This document shows positions 11,333 to 21,216 of a DNA stretch of 64,000 nucleotides, piece after piece; position 1 is the stretch's first letter; each line of letters starts with the position of its first letter. The notes below the pieces were generated by a model. It worked only from the letters and a program-made list of their open reading frames with translations, did not search any database and was not told the origin of the DNA. The position numbers and the translations under genes were made by a program. Origin of the DNA: Lithodes maja (Eukaryota; Arthropoda; Malacostraca; Decapoda; Lithodidae); the NCBI GenBank assembly GCA_037953745.1, contig JBAKBP010001422.1:124001-188000 (forward strand). The letters are read 5' to 3'.

Positions 11333-12825
11333 TAGAGCTTCAATTTATATATATAAAAAGGAAATGTGTGTATAAATTATGCCTACAACTTATAAAGTTT
11401 ACAAATTATTATATTAAGACCGAAACAATCATATTATGTGTACAGATATCTGACAAACCAGAGCTCATTTGACTACAGTCTTTTGTCCATATTTCGCACT
11501 GATATTTTGTCTCTTTCCAATGGTCTATTAACCTCTGAAGTGCGCATGGGGGTAATTGGAAACGTCCCCCTGTGCTGACGTATTTGAGGTGTTTCCGTCA
11601 CTAAAATATTCATTGTGCCATTAATAGCATTAATACTTATCCATATGCGCCTATTATGGGTTGATTATAAAGGTATTAACCTGAAACAACAATAAAACGA
11701 GTGAAAACAGCGTTTGGATGGTCAAAATCGGAGATATAGCCCGCGAGTTGTATAATGTATGGGTGAGGCAAGCTACTTTCCCGCCAATTTCCCCCAAGGC
11801 CACTGAGACACAGTCGATCGATACTCTCTCTCTCTCTCTTGCACTCGCTTGCCATCAGTGATGACAACACCCTGCTTGCAACTCGCTAATGTTAGCACGA
11901 AAATATACCTCAGAATAAGGGAATAACAGGGAAAATAGGTGATAACTGAAGGAGAGGAGGAAAGTGGGGAAGGAGGGGAGGTAGAGGACTGAGATTTTGC
12001 ATGGCCCAGGGGCCAAAAAAAAAATAAAAAAATAAAAAAATAATTTTTTTTTTTTCACTCACTCATAAGAGTCTCCCCGCAGTCCGCCGGGGGAACTCTT
12101 AAGAGTCTCCCGGCAGTTCCCGGGTTAACAAGCTATTATGGCTCCTGTCCCTGATGTATGGGCGAGGTAGACTAACAAAATATCATGCTAAATTAACTTG
12201 TAAGATGCATTACATATGTAACGGTAAATTACGTAAAATACAGCAAGAAATGGAGAGAAGTAGAGTTGCATCACTTTCCCGCAACTTTCATTGCTGTCTC
12301 CTCAGCATTATTTAACACTAATACGACATAAATGTACTCCTTGCATGTTTTTAAAACTATTTAATATATAATTTGGAGTGGTATATATATGATGCAGGTG
12401 TATTAATCTCGAAATATTTTGCAATAAAGCGACAAAGACAAGCTGAATTACAATAGCAAGAGCCATACTTAGCTCAAACAACCGTCCCACCACTCACATT
12501 CCAGTGTTGTGCTAGCCTAGCAGCAACGGTTACTGTTTTAAATCTGATGTTTCAGGTTCGAGACCCGGTGCGGACAATGTTTTTTGTATTTGTATTATAT
12601 TTATTTTATTTTTCTTAGTATATTTTTACTTGTATATGGAGGGTTAATAGAAGCAGAGTTGATTATAGGTTGGTTAATATTTTGTAATTTGTTTACTATT
12701 TATGATTATTAATTGGTTAATACAGTTTGCATTAGTTAGAGTATAACATAACATTATAAATAAATAATTAATGCTATCATTCATAGGTTATGTTTGCTTT
12801 ATTCTATATTATTAAAATGTGCCTG
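11333..12825. other. Non-coding AT-rich stretch
   Basis: No gene is supported. A (CT)n microsatellite lies near 11821-11840 and a mixed A/T run near 12016-12054. An imperfect direct repeat of 'agagtctcccgcagt' type sits at 12067-12125, beside 'cccgggttaa', which may be one end of another TTAA element whose partner I cannot find. The stretch 10323-10886 is similarly featureless. Confidence 0.45.
12500..12580 (+). repeat. Possible tRNA-derived SINE fragment
   Basis: 'ggttcgagacc' at about 12554 fits a Pol III B box, with a weak A-box-like 'tagcctagcagc' upstream. The surroundings do not fold into an obvious tRNA cloverleaf, so a SINE head or tRNA pseudogene is as far as I can go. Confidence 0.3.
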
Positions 12826-13281
12826 AAATGCTAGGTTTTTCCAGGTTAAATAGGAATGGGAATTATCCCCAGGCTACCTTTAGGATCAACCTTTCCGGGT
12901 ACCTGGCGCGGGGTACGAACCTCTGAAGGGAATTTAACCCCCCTAAAAACCCACAGGTTTTGAGATGCCTTGGGTGGGGTTCGAACCCTGGTTAGTGACG
13001 CACCACCATCACCACCAGGCCCGCGCGCTAACCCACTGTACTACCACGGACGTACAAAAGTATAGCAACCTTAGTCCGATTTTTAAGAACCACGGTGATG
13101 GTCTCTCGAGATGAGTTTATTGGACTTACCATCTACGACTATTTTCGAACCACGGTGATAGTCTCTCGAGACGAGTTTATTGGACTTACCATCTACGACT
13201 ATTTTACGCTATACCTGACGTCAACTCGGGTTAGTATTATTGTGGGTGCGGGACATTTTCGAGGGCAATACACCACATTCC
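12826..13281 (-). mobile_element. tRNA-derived SINE-like element, copy 1
   Basis: On the minus strand it starts 'ggtgtattgccctcg', carries two 60-bp tandem units (start points at 13089 and 13149 on the plus strand), then a tRNA-like segment. That segment has an A-box-like 'gtggtagtacagtgggtt' and a B box 'ggttcgaaccc' (plus-strand span about 12972-13052). It ends '...aacctagcat'. The repeat at 13418-13567 plus 18001-18299 is a near-identical second copy, which defines both ends. Confidence 0.6.
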
Positions 13282-13417
13282 TTTTTAGTTAGGCTAGTCC
13301 CTAGCCTCGTAGGGTATCGTAGCCTTTTTACCTTAGCCATCTCAATTCTTGGTATAGGGTTCGTGTGACGGGTGCTCCACATAGCTACCTGGTCACGTTC
13401 CCTAGCTGCCACCAATG

Positions 13418-13564
13418 AAATGCTAGGTTTTTCCAGGTTAAATAGGAATGGGAATTATCCCCAGGCTACCTTTAGGATCAACCTTTCCTGGTACCTGGCG
13501 CGGGGTACGAACCTCTGAAGGGAATTTAACCCCCCTAAAAACCCACAGGTTTTGAGATGCCTTG

Positions 13565-13567
<3 letters not shown>
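13418..13567 (-). mobile_element. SINE-like element, copy 2, left part
   Basis: Matches 12828-12976 of copy 1 from 'aatgctaggttttt' to 'gccttgggt'. It is cut at 13567 by the LINE and resumes at 18001. The insertion falls in the tRNA-like portion, next to the B box. Confidence 0.65.
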
Positions 13568-13595
<28 letters not shown>

Positions 13596-13891
13596 TTTAT
13601 TCAGTTAGCAATTTACAGAGTTGGTACCACATAGTTTGTTACAAATATGACATGTACCAGCCTTGCATAATTCCAACTAAGGATAGCCCAATAAGGCCGT
13701 TAGGCGTATTTCCATTGGGGTCCTTGTGGGATTAGGTTAGCTGGGGAAAAATGGGGAGGATAAAGAAAAGGATACTTTAGAAAAAGTATTTCTAGGGGGT
13801 TATTTTAAGATACCTTACATCCTATAGTAAATATCAGTAATCCGTAATCAGTAATCATTTCAGTTTGGTTTGTCTATCTCTTATGTCGCAT

Positions 13892-16800
13892 TTAGTAGTA
13901 GACATAAGCTTGGTGCTCCCTTCTCGCAGCTGTCCGGTTCAGGTGTTCCTTCAGGCTACGTCTGAAGGAATACAGTGTTCTCTTTTCACGGACTGACTGG
14001 GGTAGGTCGTTCCAGTCTTTGATGGCGGTGAAGAAGAATGTTTGCTTACCCTGTCCTTGGATTCTCGGGACCTTAAAATTAAACATCCTGTTTCTTGTAT
14101 TATGTCCACTCCTCTCATTTGCTTTAACAAAATCATTCTTTAGGTACTCTGGAGCTCTGTCATAGAAAATTTTGAAGGCATTAGTGAGCCTGATTTGTTT
14201 GGCCCTGTCAGCGACATTGAGCATACCTAGTGACTGAAGTTGTTCCTGGCCAACATGTGATCTGGGTCCTAGGTTCAGCATGAACCTAACCATTTTATTT
14301 TGAGTGACCTGAAGTTTGTGCTGTGCTGATTTAGATGATGCAGAGTACCAGGATGACACAGAATAGTCAAAATGACATTGAACAAGCGCTTGGCAGAGGG
14401 TCTTTTTGGTCGCCGCGGGCAAGCATCCCACCTGTCTATACAGGTATTTTATACGTGCTCTACACTTACTCAGGATAGATTCCAAAATTGTTTCACCTGA
14501 CAAACTCGCGTCCAGTTTTAGTCCGAGATATTTAACTTGTGACACTGTTGTTATAGGAATATCATTACAGTTGACCGAGAAGCCCACAATGTCTTTCAGT
14601 TTGCGTTTTGTTCCACATAAGATGGCTTCCGTCTTGCCCAGGTGAAGAGATAGTCTATTGTCCACTAGCCATTCACTACATGATTCTAGTTCTTTGGAAA
14701 GTGAAGCGGCAATACTTATTGGGTCTTTTCCTGAAACCAGGAGCACGCTGTCGTCTGCATACAGTAATAATTTACATGAGACGCTCAGTTCCATGTCGTT
14801 CACATAACAGAGAAAGAGTAAGGGACCAAGGATGCTTCCCTGCGGGACCCCACAGTTAATTGGCATAGGATCAGATATATTATCATCAATTTTGACTCTT
14901 TGGGTTCTACCACTAAGATAAGATTTAAACCAGTTCACAGATCCTATGCCCATTGCTTGTAGTTTATTACATAGGATATCATGGTCTACTGTGTCAAACG
15001 CTTTTTGTAGATCAAGAAGAACCATACCGGTGTAGTTACCTTTAGACATTTCTTTACGAATGTGATCCGTTAAGTGGATGAGACAGGAGTCTGTCGAGTA
15101 CATGCATCTGAAACCTGATTGAAACTTATAGAATAGATCATTTTGTTTGAGGTAGTGTTCAATTTGGGTGTATACCGCTCTTTCAAGGATTTTAGATACA
15201 ATACATAATATGCTAACTGGTCTGTAGTTACCAACTTCTAGTTTATTTCCTTTCTTGAATAGAGGGGTTACAATAGCTTCCTTCAGTTCAGCAGGTACAG
15301 TGTTGGTGTTAATTGACAAGTTGATGATGTGAGTTAGGGGGCCTGCTATACCAATGGCTCCATCTCGTAGAAATTTGGCAGGAATTTTGTCTGGTCCTGT
15401 GCTTTTGTGTACATTTAGGTTAGACAGCTCGTCAAAAGTGTATTTTGGTGTAACATTTTGCAATCCAAATGTGTTTGGGTGTATGTCTTTATCTCTGTAG
15501 AAATTTCGAAAGGTGGCCGTTGTTGTCGTGTATTTATTGAGAGGTTGAGGTAGGTTCTGTGCAAGTGTGTTTGCTATGGAGGTGAAGAAGGAGTTGAAGT
15601 AGGTTGAAATTTGTCGTTTATCGTGGCAAGTCTGATCATTAATGGTGAGAGCAATATTAGTGTTAGACGAATCCCTTGTCTTGTTGCTGTAGCCTGTTGT
15701 TTTTAGGTGCCTCCATAGTTTCTTTGGGTTATTCTGATATTCCTCTGCCTTATTGTGAAAATAATTAGTTTTCGCTGATTTTATTTTCCTACTTAGTTTA
15801 TTCCTGGCCCTGTTGAACTCATGTTTCAGACCTTGATCCTGTCTATGTTTCGCTAGCCTTTTTAACAGATTGTCTCTGTGTTCCAGATGGTGTAGTATGT
15901 CATTGTTGATCCATGGGTCTGACCTTGCTTTAATTCGTATGTCTTTCAGAGGAGCTATTTCGTCTAGAATGTTTGTGATGATGGTTCTGAAGCCAACCCA
16001 TGCGTCATTAACGTTTGTACTTCCAAACACTGGAGACCAGTCTGTATTCCATAAAATGTCCAGAAATGTTTCTTTATTGTAGTTTCTGAGTGACCTTGTT
16101 TTGATAATCTTGTGATTCTCTAGGGTAATTTTTGTGGTTTTTCGTGTGCAATATGTGACGAAGTGATCACTTATCCCAGTCTGTATAACCCCTGATTGGG
16201 ATATTTTGTCCTCTCTGTTACAGTTTATGTGGTCTATTACTGTGGCAGTGTTCTCAGAGATACGTGTGGGGGTTGTGATGAGTTGTTTGTGATTGTGCAT
16301 TGTCAGTATATGCCTATATTCTCGTACAAGCCTATCATTTCGTTGTTTGTAACACAGGTTAAAATCCCCTAGTATGATGGATTCATTCCGAGGGTCTAGC
16401 GATGACAACGTTCGTTCAAATTTGGTCAAGAATTGTGTGTCGTCTGGTGGCCTATAGCATACCCCAATTGTGATGGGTCTTGTCCTCGGCAGGTATAGAT
16501 CGATCCACAGAGCTTCGTGATTTTCTACATGGAGGTCGGTCCTGGTTGTGTGTGTGAGATTGTTTTTTACATACAGACATACTCCTCCCCCATGCCTATT
16601 GCGATCATTCCTAACCATATTGAAACCTTGAATGTTTATTTCACCATCGTTTATACTTGAATCCAGCCAGGTTTCTGTGATTGCAATTATTGAAGCTTTG
16701 GCCTTATTAGCTAACAAGTTTAATTCTGACAATTTATGGTACATTGATCTGGCGTTAATGTGGATAAGATGGAGCCCTTTGTTGGTGAACACTCTGTATT

Positions 16801-17989
16801 CATCTTTGATTTTGAATGTGTCCTGGCTGGATTCTGAGTTGTTAATACTAATTGGTTCATTTACATTAATATTCGGTAATGAATGCAAGGCACATATGTT
16901 GCATAGGAATTCCCGTTCTTCACTGTTGGTCTTCTTAGAGATGCACTTCATGTGAGCTACAGTTTTACACTTAACACAGTTTATGATCCTTTGTTTTCTT
17001 GTTATGAGTGAGTCACATATTTCACAAATGATTTTAGGACCCTTAATAGCTATTTCCCTACATTTATCGCATTCCACTTCTTTTCTGCTAGTAATGTAAG
17101 TACATCGATTGTGTACTGTTTCATTACAACTACTACATTGTGACGTTGTACTCCTTTTGTTGAATCCAATATCGCACACTATACATATTTTCCTGTTACT
17201 GTTCATCGTACGTCTGGCGGTGTGGTGATCAGCTGTGCGCCGTGAGCGGCTGATGGTGTGTGAGCGCGTGAGATGAGGACAGGTTGTGGCTCCCCCTTGC
17301 CCCCCTCCCACCCCTACCTGTATTTGTTGTTTTATGTCCTTGTTCTTGGCCGTTGTTGCTGTTACTTCATTGTCGATGTGTTTGCTAGAGCTTCCTGTTT
17401 GTTTGGGTGTTCTGGTTGCATGTTGTGTTACTTGGGTCACCGATATCTGTGGTAGTGATGATACAGTTGAGGGTAATGTTGAGTAGGTAGAATGTTGGCA
17501 CTGTGCTGGCGGTTGCCCTGCGGTCTTGGTTGTGAGTTGGAGCGTGACGGGAGACTTAGGTGCCTGCTGGCCCAGTTTGTTATAACGAATTTTACTGCTA
17601 GGGACTGTTGAAATGTCGGTGTCTGCCTTACTTGTTTGGTGGTGAGGTTTCTTCAACGTTGAACTAGGGCCGGGGTTGGTCTCTACATCTCCGCAGCTAA
17701 TTAGAGTGTAGCACAATAGGTGTTGTAGCGAGGTTGTGCCAGAGTATTTGCCCAGCCGCGGCGTCTTCCCGATATATGAAATAGACCAGGCAGGAATGGT
17801 GACAGAAATTTCACTCGTGTGTGATTTCTGTGTGACGAGGTCCCTCAATACTTGTTTAGTGTTGACCTGGTACACTACCGGTCCCCTCTGCACCTGTATA
17901 TCAGCACAGCCCCTCTGGATGTTGAGAAGGATGATACATAGAGAGAGGGCTACGCCCGCACCCTTCATCCCTCCCGCCATCTTGCCCAT
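13892..17989 (-). CDS. LINE polyprotein: signal-like segment, 2A, PHD fingers, AP endonuclease, RT
   Basis: 1365 codons without a stop. Residues about 11-29 (VALSLCIILL region) form a hydrophobic signal-like segment. Residues 100-108 read GDVETNPGP, the D-x-E-x-N-P-G-P 2A motif that makes ribosomes skip the last Gly-Pro bond. Two Cys/His modules of PHD type lie at about 269-310 and 322-366. An AP-type endonuclease covers about 405-612 (HINARS, ITETW, GDFN and SDHF motifs). The RT covers about 860-1180, with LLDLQKAFDTVDH, CGVPQGSILGPLLF and YADD at 1077-1080. Motif style suits the CR1/L2-like group. Skipping would release a roughly 107-residue, possibly secreted or ER-routed peptide from the enzyme part. 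No separate ORF1 is seen. All catalytic motifs look intact, so the copy could be competent. Confidence 0.9.
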   Translation of the reverse strand: MGKMAGGMKGAGVALSLCIILLNIQRGCADIQVQRGPVVYQVNTKQVLRDLVTQKSHTSEISVTIPAWSISYIGKTPRLGKYSGTTSLQHLLCYTLISCGDVETNPGPSSTLKKPHHQTSKADTDISTVPSSKIRYNKLGQQAPKSPVTLQLTTKTAGQPPAQCQHSTYSTLPSTVSSLPQISVTQVTQHATRTPKQTGSSSKHIDNEVTATTAKNKDIKQQIQVGVGGGQGGATTCPHLTRSHTISRSRRTADHHTARRTMNSNRKICIVCDIGFNKRSTTSQCSSCNETVHNRCTYITSRKEVECDKCREIAIKGPKIICEICDSLITRKQRIINCVKCKTVAHMKCISKKTNSEEREFLCNICALHSLPNINVNEPISINNSESSQDTFKIKDEYRVFTNKGLHLIHINARSMYHKLSELNLLANKAKASIIAITETWLDSSINDGEINIQGFNMVRNDRNRHGGGVCLYVKNNLTHTTRTDLHVENHEALWIDLYLPRTRPITIGVCYRPPDDTQFLTKFERTLSSLDPRNESIILGDFNLCYKQRNDRLVREYRHILTMHNHKQLITTPTRISENTATVIDHINCNREDKISQSGVIQTGISDHFVTYCTRKTTKITLENHKIIKTRSLRNYNKETFLDILWNTDWSPVFGSTNVNDAWVGFRTIITNILDEIAPLKDIRIKARSDPWINNDILHHLEHRDNLLKRLAKHRQDQGLKHEFNRARNKLSRKIKSAKTNYFHNKAEEYQNNPKKLWRHLKTTGYSNKTRDSSNTNIALTINDQTCHDKRQISTYFNSFFTSIANTLAQNLPQPLNKYTTTTATFRNFYRDKDIHPNTFGLQNVTPKYTFDELSNLNVHKSTGPDKIPAKFLRDGAIGIAGPLTHIINLSINTNTVPAELKEAIVTPLFKKGNKLEVGNYRPVSILCIVSKILERAVYTQIEHYLKQNDLFYKFQSGFRCMYSTDSCLIHLTDHIRKEMSKGNYTGMVLLDLQKAFDTVDHDILCNKLQAMGIGSVNWFKSYLSGRTQRVKIDDNISDPMPINCGVPQGSILGPLLFLCYVNDMELSVSCKLLLYADDSVLLVSGKDPISIAASLSKELESCSEWLVDNRLSLHLGKTEAILCGTKRKLKDIVGFSVNCNDIPITTVSQVKYLGLKLDASLSGETILESILSKCRARIKYLYRQVGCLPAATKKTLCQALVQCHFDYSVSSWYSASSKSAQHKLQVTQNKMVRFMLNLGPRSHVGQEQLQSLGMLNVADRAKQIRLTNAFKIFYDRAPEYLKNDFVKANERSGHNTRNRMFNFKVPRIQGQGKQTFFFTAIKDWNDLPQSVREKRTLYSFRRSLKEHLNRTAARREHQAYVYY
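17666..17692 (-). other. 2A ribosome-skipping motif
   Basis: The minus strand encodes GDVETNPGP here, preceded by LLCYTLISC. The invariant residues of 2A (Asp, Glu, Asn, Pro, Gly, Pro) are all present, and the upstream Leu/Ile-rich segment fits the helix needed in the ribosome exit tunnel. Such 2A-like sequences are known from some LINEs of sea urchins, lancelets and other animals. Confidence 0.85.
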
Positions 17990-18000
17990 CTGAGCAGGGT

Positions 18001-18299
18001 GGGGTTCGAACCCTGGTTAGTGACGCACCACCATCACCACCAGGCCCGCGCGCTAACCCACTGTACTACCACGGACGTACAAAAGTATAGCAACCTTAGT
18101 CCGATTTTTAAGAACCACGGTGATGGTCTCTCGAGATGAGTTTATTGGACTTACCATCTACGACTATTTTCGAACCACGGTGATAGTCTCTCGAGACGAG
18201 TTTATTGGACTTACCATCTACGACTATTTTACGCTATACCTGACGTCAACTCGGGTTAGTATTATTGTGGGTGCGGGACATTTTCGAGGGCAATACACC
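18001..18299 (-). mobile_element. SINE-like element, copy 2, right part
   Basis: Continues copy 2 after the LINE insertion: tRNA-like segment (about 18001-18078), two 60-bp tandem units starting at 18114 and 18174, then the terminal 'caatacacc'. It matches 12977-13281. Confidence 0.65.
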
Positions 18300-18323
18300 G
18301 GTGTATTGCCCTCGAAAATGTCC
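18276..18323. repeat. Perfect 48-bp palindrome at SINE terminus
   Basis: The right terminus of copy 2 (24 bases ending 'caatacacc') is followed immediately by its exact reverse complement ('ggtgtattg...'). After it comes 'tcgaaaaaacctagcat', which resembles the opposite end of the same element. This looks like an inverted second copy that lost its interior (about 18300-18340). Confidence 0.75.
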
Positions 18324-18414
18324 TCGAAAAAACCTAGCATAACATTGGCGGCAGCGGTGGTTCTTGATTCGGATAAAAGGTTGCATTACACTGCAAGTTT
18401 GGAACAGTAGAAGC

Positions 18415-20305
18415 ATGGCAACATCGCAAAATTGGCAGCCACTCACACACATTCCCAAGTATGATGTAAACACGTATGATATTGCCACTTACTTAGACAT
18501 AATAAAACCAGTGTTAGATGTGGCACTTCAAAATGACCGCGAAAAAATCGCCGTTGCATTATTGCACATTATGCAGTTGGGAAAAGCTTCGAAACCCCAC
18601 ACTCGACTCGCCCTCTCATGTCAAACAAACTCACCAGTCCCAGATAACCTCTAACCAGACCGAGACTGCCACCAAGAAAATTCCCCAAACTCGTCCTGTT
18701 AATGTCAAACAAACCCACCAACCCCAGATAACCGCTAACCAGACCGTGACTGCCACCAAGAAGATTCCCAAAATTCGTCCTGTTAACAACCCCAAATCAA
18801 TACATCAGTCCTCTACCAATAACCCCTGTTCTACACCTAACTCTTCCCCCACCAACCCTCCGCAGCCCCCCCAACAAGCCCCGTATTCTAGCTATGCCTA
18901 CCTATGTAGGCCTACCACAACATATTTTCCCCATGACCCCAGAAATGTTCAGCTATCCCCCCACCAACAAAATTTCCCTTGTGACAGTTTTCCGTCGGTA
19001 GCTTGTGACAGTTTTCAGTCAGTAGCCCCCTTCCACCCCCACACAATTCACACCCCTAGAAAACTTCGAAACCCCACACTTGACTCGCCCTCTCATGTCA
19101 AACAAACTCACCAGTCTCAGATAACCTCTAACCAGACCGAGACTGCCACCAAGAAAATTCCCCAAACTCGTCCTGTTAACAACCCCAAATCAGTACATCA
19201 CTCCTCTCTCAATAACCCATGTCCTATGCCTAACTCTGCCCCCACTAATCCTCCCCAGTCCCACATAACCTTTAACCAGACAGAGACTGACACCAAGAAA
19301 ATTCCCCAAATTCGTCCTGTTAACAACCCCAAATCAATACATCAGTCCTCTACCAATAACCCCTGTTCTACACCTAACTCTTCCCCCACCAACCCGCCGC
19401 AGTCCCCCCAACAAATCCTGTTTCCTAACTCGCTCACCTCTCACCACCCTGACCCTCCCACACGCACCGTTAATCCTCCCCTCACGCGTGACGACCTAGG
19501 GACCCAACTATGTTCCCCCCCTTCCCCCAGAAATACTCAGCTATTCCCCCACCAACAAAATCTCCCTTGTGACAGTTTTCCGTCAGTAGCTCCCTTCCAC
19601 CCCCCCACAATTCACACCCCTAATAAACTTCAAAACCCCACACTTGACTCACCCCCTCATGACAGACAAACCCACCAACCCCAGATAACCTCTAAACAAA
19701 CCGTCACTGCCACCGACACACCCCACCACTCTGATCCTCCCACACGCGCCGTTAATCCTTCCCTCACGCGTGACGACCTAGGGACCCAATCATGTTCCCC
19801 CCCTTCCCCCAGAAATACTCAGCTATTCCCCCACCAACAAAATCTCCCTTGTGACAGTTTTCCATCAGTAGCTCCCTTCCACCCCCCCACAATTCACACC
19901 CCTAATAAACTTCAAAACCCCACACTTGACTCACCCCCTCATGACAGACAAAGCCACCAACCCCAGATAACCTCTAAGCAAACCGTCACTGCCACCGACA
20001 CACTCCACCACTCTGATCCTCCCACACGCGCCGTTAATCCCCCCCTCACGCGTGACCCCCACCAAAGTGATTTCCCCCCCCTCATGCGTACCGAACACCT
20101 GCTCACCAGTCGGTCCCCCACCATCATGAGCCCAGCTAAACTTTCAACCTCCCCCTCTTCACCGTTACCCCACCCGCCCCAAATTCCCCCCCCCCCAAAG
20201 ATCCCGCTCGACGAAATACCACTCCCATCCCAATCCAACCACAAAACTTTTTCCACCTTGGCTAAACCCCAAAATACTCTCTCTCTCTCGCCCCAAACAA
20301 CATAA
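18415..20305 (+). pseudogene. Pro/Thr-rich tandem-repeat ORF with N-terminal frameshift
   Basis: Function unknown. An ATG at 18415 opens about 60 codons (MATSQNWQPL...) of ordinary composition, with a helical stretch around LDIIKPVLDVALQND. It then runs out of frame. From about 18590 the +1-shifted frame reads a long Pro/Thr/Ser/Asn/His-rich low-complexity chain to 20305. That second frame is the coding one, because the block starting KLRNPTLDSP recurs in it. A 282-bp (94-residue) unit repeats from about 19551 to 19833 and onward, and shorter blocks containing QITSNQTETATKKIP repeat before it. No catalytic domain is seen. It could be a decayed transposon ORF1 or a host gene fragment. Confidence 0.45.
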
Positions 20306-21216
20306 TCAACCTCTCAACTTCAACCACTCCTCGAAATCCCATCCATGTCTCTCCCGGAAATAAAATCAGTCTAGATTCAACCCCTCTCAAACCACAACCC
20401 TGCCTGCCCAGACCCCCCCCCACCATCTCCCTATCAAATCCCCACACACCAAACCTCCAAACCACCCGATCATAGTAAACTCTCAACCTTCAGCCTTACT
20501 CACCCTTCCCCAAACCCCACTCACGACCACAACTCTCTACACAATTCAACCCCTCCCCAGCACCAACCTCTTCCGCAACAACAACCCCGACTCGACCTGC
20601 CCGTTTCATCTTTAAAACCCCCCTATCACTACCCCCGACCGAAACCACTTAGACCCCCCCTCCAAAACTGGCCCCGGGCCAGCTCGCCCCCAGACCCACA
20701 TTCCTAACGACAAGAACTAACGGTATATCCACCCCGCCCTTCCAAAGTGAAAGTGAACCACCACCCCCTATTACCAGACCGTCACCCAGACTAACGGCGA
20801 CCCTAAATACCCCCCCCCCTCCCTGATGATGATGATGAGATTATTGTACTAAATTGTTTTGAATGTTTTGAATTCCTAAGCGATTGGGCATGATTCTATA
20901 AATTTACATGTTTTCCATATACTGTATATATTATTTTTTTCCCTTAGTCATACTACTTTTCTTGTTACCTACACTTTTCTGACTATCTTTTAAATTTGCT
21001 TTATACATTGTTAAACACTTTACCTCTTCTTAATTTCCTGTGTTCTTAATTATCTGCCCTTTCTTAAATTAACATGTTTTCCATATACTGTATATATTAT
21101 TTTTTTCCCTTAGTAATACTACTTTTCTTGTTAACCTACATTTTTCTGACTATGCTTCTTTTTACTTCACCCTTGAGGCTCGAGGACGAGCCTATAATGA
21201 AGGAGAGGGAAGTAAA
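20306..21216. other. C-rich then AT-rich non-coding stretch with direct repeat
   Basis: 20306-20830 continues the C-rich composition of the preceding ORF but is broken by stops. A (GAT)n run follows at about 20825. A segment beginning 'acatgttttccatatactg' occurs at 20906 and again at 21072, a 166-bp direct duplication including 'tttttttcccttag'. No gene is supported. Confidence 0.5.

Larger units (their letters stand above)
13564..18000 (-). mobile_element. Near-complete 2A-containing LINE with 4-bp TSD
   Basis: A non-LTR retrotransposon on the minus strand, inserted in the SINE copy. The duplicated target is 'gggt' at 13564-13567 and 17997-18000, judged by comparing with the uninterrupted copy at 12970-12980. 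The 3' end carries an (AAT)n tract (13568-13594 on the plus strand). Only seven bases precede the ATG at the 5' end, so either the 5' UTR is extremely short or the copy is slightly truncated. A single long ORF fills it. The intact ORF and clean duplication suggest a recent insertion. Confidence 0.85.

Noticed and set aside
19939..20486. Minus-strand Gly/Trp/Val-rich frames
   Set aside because: Shadow of the Pro/Thr-rich repeat ORF on the plus strand.
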